NCBI GenBank assembly: GCA_030844565.1
Contig: JAUUNK010000072.1
Location: 1 to 21,594, forward strand
DNA length: 21,594 nucleotides
Reading direction: 5' to 3'
DNA from: Bacteroides ovatus
GTDB taxonomy: Bacteria; Bacteroidota; Bacteroidia; Bacteroidales; Bacteroidaceae
Shown here: positions 17,501 through 21,594 of the stretch, in pieces
Layout of the letters: the number at the start of each line of letters is the position of its first letter
Position numbering within the stretch: position 1 is the first letter of the stretch
Made by a program: the position numbers and the translations under genes
The notes under the pieces: model-generated
Database searches by the model: none
What the model saw: the letters and a program-made list of their open reading frames with translations, nothing else
Told to the model about the DNA's origin: nothing

Positions 17501-17986
17501 CCGTCCGTCCCAGTTGGCAGGGATGTCGATGTCACGGCGGTAAACACCCACCGGGTTTGCTTCGGGAAGCAATGGTGGTTGCGGATTTCGGGGTTTGAAC
17601 TCATAGCCTTGGTTAGTATAGATAGCTACTCCGTGTCCTTGCACTTCCCAGTTGCCCGGAACCTGTATGTCGTCCCAGTTTGCCGTAGAAGTGGAGGGGT
17701 CTGTAATGTTAGCAGGCAGGTCTTTGTAGGAATCTACGAAATAGAATTTCCATGTGCCGTTGAGCAGCTTGTAGTACTTGCTTTGTTCATATTTTCCTGT
17801 TAGTGCATCCTTGCGGTTGTCGTAGGTCATGAAAGAAGAACGTGGCTGTTCCCGATTCACGGATGTCACTTTTAGGTCTTGCCAGTAAGGTTTCTTGGGG
17901 GTATCGTCTGCTTTGACAAAGATGGTTGTCAGCAGAAAAGCTCCCATGAGCATACCGGACAAAAGGTGAGGTCGATTGTTTTTCAT
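14588..17986 (-). CDS. Secreted GH2 beta-galactosidase, LacZ-type five-domain
   Basis: Hydrolyses terminal beta-galactosyl residues, probably in the periplasm. The 1132 residues begin with a signal peptide (LLSGMLMGAFLLTTIFVKA, cleavage likely near Ala26). The order is LacZ-like: a sugar-binding domain (about 60-235, QVPGNWEVQGHGVAIYTNQG), an Ig domain, a TIM barrel (about 370-665), DUF4981-type domain, and a C-terminal Bgal_small_N domain (about 790-1120, with FWRAPNDNDYGNG and YFGRGPEENYIDRK). Acid/base Glu503 is in FWSLGNEAGNGYN and nucleophile Glu569 in APSEYAHAMGNS, both matching LacZ. NTVRLCHYPQDRRFYELCDEYG is also conserved. It lies 23 bp after the YitT gene and 27 bp before the NahK-like kinase. 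Linkage (beta-1,3 versus beta-1,4) is not readable; mucin core 1 is inferred from context. Confidence 0.95.
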   Translation of the reverse strand: MKNNRPHLLSGMLMGAFLLTTIFVKADDTPKKPYWQDLKVTSVNREQPRSSFMTYDNRKDALTGKYEQSKYYKLLNGTWKFYFVDSYKDLPANITDPSTSTANWDDIQVPGNWEVQGHGVAIYTNQGYEFKPRNPQPPLLPEANPVGVYRRDIDIPANWDGRDIYLHLAGAKSGVYVYINGEEVGYNEDSKNPAEFLINKYVKPGKNVLTLKIFRWSTGSYLECQDFWRMSGIERDVFLYSQPKVAIKDFRVKSTLDDTYKNGIFTLEMDVRNNSDKVSKDYIIGYQLIDPIVDKVISGVEFNTTIGANQTIIAPPIAKKVEIPDVKTWSSEHPNLYKLLMYIKDGDNYVEVVPFNVGFRRIEIKPIEQKAANGKPYVCLFINGQPIKLKGVNIHEHNPSTGHYVTEELMRRDFELMKQNNLNTVRLCHYPQDRRFYELCDEYGIYVYDEANIESHGMRYDLRKGGSLGNNPEWLDAHMYRTINMYERNKNYPCVTFWSLGNEAGNGYNFYQTYLWMKKADKDWMARPVNYERAQWEWNSDMYVPQYPGEDWLESIGRNGSDRPIAPSEYAHAMGNSTGNLWGQWQAIYKYPNLQGGYIWDWVDQGLLQKDKDGREYWAYGGDFGVDAPSDGNFLCNGLVNPDRAPHPAMAEVKYVHQNVGFEAVDAAAGKFLVKNRFYFTNLKKYILGYRVVANGKTLKEGKTSLDIAPQASKEWTIPVGSLKAKPGTEYFVNFTVTTREPEPLIPVGHVIAYDQFRLPIDPLRKDYKANGPALQVDTKADQLVVSSPKVNFVFDKKSGLVTSYKVDGTEYFKDGFGIQPNFWRAPNDNDYGNGAPKRLQVWKESSKNFKIADAAATVEGKVAVVKVNYLLAAGNLYMVTYKIYPSGAVKVNATFTSTDMQAAETEVSEATRMATFTPGSDAARKAASKLEVPRIGVRFRVPADMNNVQYFGRGPEENYIDRKHGTLIGIYKTTADQMYFNYVRPQENGHHIDTRWLALNKANGKGLAIVADSLIAFNALRNSVEDFDSEEALPHPYQWNNFSPEEVANHDEKAAKNVLRRMHHVNDIVPRDFVEVCVDWKQQGLGGYDSWGSRPEPRFQIPANREYSWGFTLVPVNSAAQAAEAAQYEYQ

Positions 17987-18009
17987 GTTCTGTTTCTTTT
18001 TTGTTTCTT

Positions 18010-18900
18010 CTATTTTACTTTGATGTGGTCAAAACCTTCTCCGTATACACCGATGACGGCACTTTGAGACACAAAGGCATTGGGGTCTATGTCTTTTATC
18101 AAACGAAAAATAATGGTAGATTCGCGTTTCTTTGCCAGCACAAACATCATCTTTATTTCTCGTCCCGTATAGAATCCGGTAGCGTTAATAACGGTGACTC
18201 CCCGGTGGGGATATTCATTGATGTGCCGTCCGATTTCTTCGTATTTACTGGAAATGATGAAGAACTGTACAGACTGTCGCGCACTGTTTACCACCTGGTC
18301 CAGCACAAAGCTACAGATGTATAAAGTGACGAAGCCGTATACAACCTTCTCCCAATCTTTCAGTACAAAATAACTGGAGGTGATGATAATAAGGTCGCAA
18401 ATCAATATAACCCTTCCCAACGTAATGTCGCGGTATTTATTGATAATGGCAGCGATAATATCTGTTCCCCCGGTGCTTCCATTCGCCGAAAAAGCAATAC
18501 CGATACCGCTACCGCAAAATGATGCGCCGATGACACATGCCATGAAGGGCTGATCGTGTAGAAGCATGATTCCGTTGGTCAGCTTCTGGATAACGGATAA
18601 GAAAAATGTCAATGTGAATACCCCGAAAATGGTTTTCATGCAGAACCTGAGTCCCAGAAGCTTCAGGGCAAGCAGCAATAACAAGAAGTTAATGGCAAAG
18701 TAGGTGTATTGTACCGGGAATCCGGTAGCCCAGAATATAATGGAAGCAATACCCGGAACTCCTCCGGTGGTAATGTCATTAGGCAATAGGAATACGGTCC
18801 ACCCGATTCCATATAGAATCATTCCTAAAGCAATCATTACGTAGTCTTTTGCTTCTCTGACAATGCTCTGTTTAGAGGGCTTTGGTAATACTTTTTTCAT
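18010..18900 (-). CDS. YitT-family membrane protein with C-terminal DUF2179
   Basis: A 296-residue membrane protein with five or six helices in residues about 20-205 (KDYVMIALGMILYGIGWTVF, then the conserved PNDITTGGVPGIASIIF and SANGSTGGTDIIAAIINKY motifs). A cytosolic DUF2179 domain occupies about 215-290 (RGVTVINATGFYTGREIKMM and FVLAKKRE). This is the YitT/DUF161 pattern. The biochemical role of the family is not established; some members are proposed to be transporters. It sits between the GH109 and the beta-galactosidase genes on the same strand, 23 bp before the latter, so it may be co-expressed with them. A link with glycan use is only positional. Confidence 0.93.
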   Translation of the reverse strand: MKKVLPKPSKQSIVREAKDYVMIALGMILYGIGWTVFLLPNDITTGGVPGIASIIFWATGFPVQYTYFAINFLLLLLALKLLGLRFCMKTIFGVFTLTFFLSVIQKLTNGIMLLHDQPFMACVIGASFCGSGIGIAFSANGSTGGTDIIAAIINKYRDITLGRVILICDLIIITSSYFVLKDWEKVVYGFVTLYICSFVLDQVVNSARQSVQFFIISSKYEEIGRHINEYPHRGVTVINATGFYTGREIKMMFVLAKKRESTIIFRLIKDIDPNAFVSQSAVIGVYGEGFDHIKVK

Positions 18901-18932
18901 GAATGTAAAATGTCTTTTCTATAAAATAGTCA

Positions 18933-18993
18933 GACACGGACCAACGGACGATGCGGTTTTGGGGGAAGCCACATCGTCCGTATTGTCCGTGTC
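18933..18993 (-). terminator. Long hairpin between the GH109 and YitT genes
   Basis: GACACGGAC at 18933-18941 pairs with GTCCGTGTC at 18985-18993, and CGGACGATG at 18945-18953 pairs with CATCGTCCG at 18972-18980. A small internal loop separates the two helices, and an inner GGTTT/AAGCC helix with one G-U pair can form near the tip. On the minus strand it follows the GH109 stop by about 20 nt and is followed by TGACTATTTTAT, a weak U tract. It may be a terminator, partial terminator or mRNA-stabilising hairpin. Confidence 0.75.
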
Positions 18994-19013
18994 AATCGGA
19001 ATATTTAATAAGC

Positions 19014-20426
19014 TTATTTAGCAAAAGCGTGCTTATATCCTTTGACCTTGTTCCATCCTCCGCGAGTGAAGTCGGGAACTTCTACCGGTGCAGAGTTGTT
19101 TTCAATAGAAAGGCGGGTCAAGTCTGCCATGCAGCACCATTCTGCCAAGTCGTAAACATCCATGTCCAAAGGAAGTCCGTTGCGCAAGCAGTAAACCAGA
19201 CGATAGTCCATGATGAAGTCCATGCCACCATGTCCACCTATTTTCTTAGCTGTTTCTTCCAGTTCTTGGTGGATGGGGTGTTTGTATTTCTTCATCAAAG
19301 CTTCTTTAACGTCTTCGGGCACTGAACCGTGAGCATTCAGTTTTTCGTGGTTGGGCACGTCTTTGCTATCAATTTGGGCAGGACGCATGCAATATTCTTC
19401 AATGGGGTATTTGCTGGCATAACCTTCAGTTCCTACCAATTGGTACATGCGGCTGTAAGGACGCGGAGTCATCACGTTGTGTTGAATCAGCATGGTCTTT
19501 CCGTTTTCTGTGCGAATCATTGTAGTAGTCTGGTCGCCATTCTGGAAGTCTTGCACTTCTTTTCCGGTTTTATTTTTGATATAAGCAGGTCCGTTAACGG
19601 CTTTGGTATCCATAGAAACCAATGTTTTCATACGGTCGCCGCGGTGAATATTGAGCAATTGGCAAGCCGGACCCATGCCGTGAGTGGCATAAACGTCGCC
19701 ACGGTTTTGTTGGTTATAGTCCATACGCCAGTTGTTCCAGTAATAAGGCCAGAAGTCTTCAAGATTGTGAATGTAAGAACCTTCTACGTGGAGCACGTCG
19801 CCGAAGACGCCTTCCTGAGCCATGTTCAGGGTAGTCAGTTCGAAGAAGTCATATACGCAGTTCTCAAGTTGCATACAATGTTTGCGGGTCTTCTCAGAGG
19901 TGTTGATAAGTTTCCAGATTTCGTCAAGAGTCATGGCAGCCGGTACTTCAATGGCTACATGTTTTCCGTGTTCCATGGCGTATACACCCATTTCTGCATG
20001 GTGTTTCCAGTCGGTAGCGATGTAGACGAGGTCAATATCATCGCGTTCGCATAATTGTTTCCATGCATTTTCGTCGCCGGTGTAAGAAACAGCTTCGGGC
20101 AGATTAGCATCCTTCAAGATTTTCTGTGCACCTTCCACGCATTCGGGGCGGAGGTCGCAAAGAGCTACAATCTTAGTTCCGGGGATGTGTGTCCAGCGTT
20201 GTACGGCGCCCGGTCCACGCATACCGAGACCGATAAAGCCTACACGCACAGTATCAAGTTTGGGAGTTACCAGTTGGATAACATCTTCCTGTCCTGCAGG
20301 ACGTTCAGGAACATCTACTTTAAGGGGGGTAAGAGTCTCATTCCCTTTTGGTTGTGTTGTAGTACAGCTGGAGTTGCCAAGAAGAAGGGCAAGTCCTAGG
20401 ATTAAAGTCGTACAGAGTTTACGCAT
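19014..20426 (-). CDS. GH109-type NAD-dependent glycosidase (Gfo/Idh/MocA fold) lipoprotein
   Basis: GH109 enzymes use a tightly bound NAD to cleave alpha-N-acetylgalactosaminides. The 470 residues have a signal with Cys21 after LLLGNSS (an imperfect lipobox, so possibly a lipoprotein) and a dinucleotide motif VGFIGLGMRGPGAV (about 62-75). The Gfo/Idh/MocA pattern follows with VYIATDWKHHAEMGVYAMEHG, then GKHVAIEVPAAMT (Glu160). GH109 hallmarks are YATHGMGPACQ with His249, and GGHGGMDF near residue 400; ENCVYDFFE is also present. Length fits characterised GH109 proteins. The neighbours are a beta-galactosidase, a HexNAc-1-kinase and a probable M60 peptidase, which supports alpha-GalNAc release from mucin-type glycans. 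Some GH109 members have other activities, so substrate is inference. Confidence 0.92.
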   Translation of the reverse strand: MRKLCTTLILGLALLLGNSSCTTTQPKGNETLTPLKVDVPERPAGQEDVIQLVTPKLDTVRVGFIGLGMRGPGAVQRWTHIPGTKIVALCDLRPECVEGAQKILKDANLPEAVSYTGDENAWKQLCERDDIDLVYIATDWKHHAEMGVYAMEHGKHVAIEVPAAMTLDEIWKLINTSEKTRKHCMQLENCVYDFFELTTLNMAQEGVFGDVLHVEGSYIHNLEDFWPYYWNNWRMDYNQQNRGDVYATHGMGPACQLLNIHRGDRMKTLVSMDTKAVNGPAYIKNKTGKEVQDFQNGDQTTTMIRTENGKTMLIQHNVMTPRPYSRMYQLVGTEGYASKYPIEEYCMRPAQIDSKDVPNHEKLNAHGSVPEDVKEALMKKYKHPIHQELEETAKKIGGHGGMDFIMDYRLVYCLRNGLPLDMDVYDLAEWCCMADLTRLSIENNSAPVEVPDFTRGGWNKVKGYKHAFAK

Positions 20427-20480
20427 GTTTTTTTTAGGTTTTTAAGTGGTTTTATGTATGAAATATATTGGTTAACTATG

Positions 20481-20488
20481 CAAAAATA
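20481..20488 (-). promoter_or_regulatory. Putative -7 element of the GH109 cassette
   Basis: Minus-strand TATTTTTG matches TAnnTTTG and lies 54 bp before the GH109 ATG. No clear TTTG -33 box is found 19-21 bp upstream, so activation by a regulator or an ECF sigma factor is also possible. Confidence 0.45.
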
Positions 20489-20560
20489 ATAAAATCCTTT
20501 CATTCCTATTATTTTTATAACCATTTGTTTTCTTTTTTACTGGAGATTTCTTTCTGCGGT

Positions 20561-20632
20561 AAGGGGGAGACCGCTCCGGGGGCTTCCACGAAGCGGTCCT
20601 TTTTCCCTTGAGGGAAGCTTTACAACTGCTTC
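20561..20632 (+). terminator. GC-rich hairpin cluster, terminator-like on the plus strand
   Basis: GACCGCT at 20569-20575 pairs with AGCGGTC at 20592-20598, followed on the plus strand by CTTTTTCCC. The outer AAGGG (20561-20565) can pair with CCCTT beyond the T tract. Next are a short CCCT/AGGG hairpin (20605-20614) and a GGAAGC/GCTTCC hairpin (20613-20632) that spans the stop codon of the small minus-strand ORF. No plus-strand gene upstream needs a terminator, so the role is unclear. Confidence 0.5.
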
Positions 20633-20760
20633 CAACGTACGTTTTTTGTCCATAGTATCTTCAATTTTAAAGTCAGAGGATATTGTTTCAGCCCCTCTTC
20701 TTGTCCTTGAAGGCGTAGTTTGCCGCGATTAATTGTCTGTGATGTGACGGATTCTTTCAT
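20620..20760 (-). CDS. Possible 46-residue basic small protein
   Basis: An ATG at 20760, after AAGAAAACACGAG, opens a 46-codon frame ending with TAA at 20620. The peptide starts MKESVTSQTINRGKLRLQGQ, is rich in Lys, Arg, Gln and Leu, has no signal peptide or membrane segment, and ends TKNVRWKQL. It is followed at once by the hairpin cluster. I do not recognise a family and see no clear promoter. It could be a real small gene, the remnant of a larger element, or chance. Confidence 0.35.
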   Translation of the reverse strand: MKESVTSQTINRGKLRLQGQEEGLKQYPLTLKLKILWTKNVRWKQL

Positions 20761-20960
20761 CTCGTGTTTTCTTTATGTTTTTTTGAACCAGTATACTCTA
20801 AATACACGCAACACGAAGCCGACCCTACATAGATCCCTGTTGTTTTAGCTTGTTTTAACATTAAAGGTTCTTCGAAAGGTGAATAATAACACAGTGGTAT
20901 ATGCTTTGCTGAACGCTCTGTCTATACTCTTGTTTTGGGGTGGAGGAGGCCTTTTACAGG

Positions 20961-21070
20961 GCATATATACTCAGCGTGCTGGGCATATATACCCTGCGCG
21001 CTGAGTATATATATCCTGCACGCTGGGTATAGTTACCCTGCATGCTGGGTATAGTTACTCCGCATGTGGC
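20961..21070. repeat. Five tandem 22-bp repeats with palindromic core
   Basis: Units begin at 20961, 20983, 21005, 21027 and 21049, each exactly 22 bp. The first half is GCATATATAC or GTATAGTTAC-like and the second half is CCTGCRYGCTGG-like. Units 1-4 agree well and unit 5 is the most diverged. Two units also form a 14-bp inverted repeat: ATATATACTCAGCG at 20963-20976 with CGCTGAGTATATAT centred in 20999-21012. No unique spacers are present, so it is not a CRISPR array. Confidence 0.85.
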
Positions 21071-21161
21071 TTCTGTATACCCTTCAGAGGGCTTCTTCTT
21101 TTTCCTTGTAATGCCGATGAATAGGGCATCCCAAAGAGGGGAACCAACTGAAAATGAAAAT

Positions 21162-21199
21162 AAAAAAAGGATGCATCAGCTCTTTTGTCTGACACACCC
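21162..21199 (-). terminator. Rho-independent terminator of the M60-like gene
   Basis: Reading the minus strand, GGGTGTGTCAG pairs over 11 positions with CTGATGCATCC (three G-U pairs) around a 9-nt loop, followed at once by seven Ts. It begins about 50 nt after the stop of the gene at 21251. Confidence 0.85.
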
Positions 21200-21250
21200 T
21201 TTCTCTACCTATAACAAATGTGTTAAGCTAATACCTATGAGTTTTTACAG

Positions 21251-21594
21251 TTATTTCAATTGAATGCGTTTTCCATCTGCCTGCACGGCATATATGTTTG
21301 TACCGCTATCCAACGGAATGGAAGAAGGTACTTCAAATTCAAAGAAGTTGGAGAAGTACACCACTTCGCCATTCTTTTGGATTTCATAAGCAACCGCTTC
21401 GTCGCCATTACTAATGCGGACTGTTTGTCCTGAAACGGTGGCACTTATGTTTTTAGTAATTTGAGTGTTATTCTGGAATAGCGTATAGTATCCCACATCT
21501 CCTACTTTATAATTTTCTATTCCCACATCCCCGTTCTTGCGGTCTTCGAGATAGTAGAAAGCATGTTTGGGGGCAGGGAATTGAGACATATAGG
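21251..21594 (-). CDS. C-terminal end of a secreted protein, probably M60-like (mucin-type) metallopeptidase
   Basis: The open frame runs in from the right edge and ends at a TAA at 21251, giving about 114 residues. It is a beta-rich domain: PAPKHAFYYLEDRKNGDVG, NYKVGDVGYYTLFQNNTQITK, ATVSGQTVRISNGDEAVAYEI, then FSNFFEFEVPSSIPLDSGTN and a final AVQADGKRIQLK. I associate FYYLEDRK and this Ig-like end with the C-terminal domain of M60-like peptidases, and in B. thetaiotaomicron I remember an M60-like protein (BT4244) next to a GH109 gene. The catalytic HExxH part is outside the window, so this is a moderate-confidence family call. It is followed by a strong terminator on the same strand. Confidence 0.6.
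   Translation of the reverse strand, partial: YMSQFPAPKHAFYYLEDRKNGDVGIENYKVGDVGYYTLFQNNTQITKNISATVSGQTVRISNGDEAVAYEIQKNGEVVYFSNFFEFEVPSSIPLDSGTNIYAVQADGKRIQLK

Larger units (their letters stand above)
20427..21250. other. 824-bp region without a large gene between GH109 and M60-like genes
   Basis: On the minus strand, from right to left, it holds the M60-like gene's terminator (21162-21199), a five-unit 22-bp repeat array (20961-21070), an unassigned AT-rich part (20761-20960), a possible small gene (20620-20760), a GC-rich hairpin cluster (20561-20632), and the putative GH109 promoter (20481-20488). In 20761-20960 I see no coding sequence or clear promoter. Confidence 0.8.

Noticed and set aside
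16778..17803. A 341-codon plus-strand open frame opposite the beta-galactosidase
   Set aside because: It is antisense to a gene with full catalytic motifs, and its translation has no recognisable domain or signal.
20561..20760. Insertion sequence remnant
   Set aside because: No transposase similarity, target duplication or terminal inverted repeats could be seen.
20961..21070. 22-bp repeats considered as a CRISPR array
   Set aside because: Units are directly adjacent with no unique spacers, and no cas gene is in the window.
21079..21110. CCCT/AGGG hairpin with T-rich stretch on the plus strand as a terminator
   Set aside because: Only about four base pairs and no plus-strand gene upstream.
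21042..21263. A 73-codon plus-strand frame after the repeats
   Set aside because: It starts inside the repeat, crosses the terminator hairpin, and overlaps the end of the M60-like gene.

Overview
The window looks like a chromosomal segment of Bacteroides or a close relative. The evidence is a SusC/SusD pair, many lipoproteins with SPase II signals, GC-moderate coding sequence with few clear Shine-Dalgarno sites, and TAnnTTTG-type -7 promoter elements. In one place this element sits exactly 20 bp from a TTTG -33 box. I cannot name the species from the sequence.

Positions 1-7916 (plus strand) are the distal part of a polysaccharide utilisation locus. It holds the SusC C-terminus, SusD, a third-position surface lipoprotein, a ROK sugar kinase, a GH2 enzyme of the exo-beta-D-glucosaminidase (CsxA) type, and a XylR-type AraC regulator. 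All gaps are 21 bp or less, so it reads as one operon with its regulator at the end. The GH2 has the Gly-Ser-Asp acid/base motif of CsxA rather than the usual Asn-Glu. The best guess for the released sugar is therefore glucosamine, with import by SusCD, phosphorylation by the ROK kinase and sensing by the XylR-like protein.

Positions 7920-13497 are mostly housekeeping. On the minus strand lie a DUF5715/M15-like lipoprotein and an NfeD-flotillin pair with a well-formed Bacteroides promoter. Divergent from these, on the plus strand, are truA, an EamA-type permease and a DUF3256 exported protein.

Positions 13472-21594 (minus strand) form a second glycan-degradation cassette. In transcription order it has the C-terminal end of a large secreted protein (probably an M60-like mucin-type metallopeptidase), an 824-bp region without a large gene, a GH109-type NAD-dependent glycosidase lipoprotein, a YitT-family membrane protein, a large LacZ-type GH2 beta-galactosidase, and a NahK-like N-acetylhexosamine 1-kinase. 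Together they suggest stepwise use of mucin core structures: a glycopeptide-binding protease, removal of beta-Gal, release of alpha-GalNAc, and anomeric phosphorylation of the HexNAc. The order resembles what I remember of B. thetaiotaomicron around BT4240-BT4244, which I cannot verify here.

The most unusual non-coding content lies between the M60-like gene and the GH109 gene. It holds a clear terminator, an array of five 22-bp direct repeats with palindromic character, and a possible 46-codon gene ending in a cluster of hairpins. A roughly 60-nt hairpin also lies between the GH109 and YitT genes.
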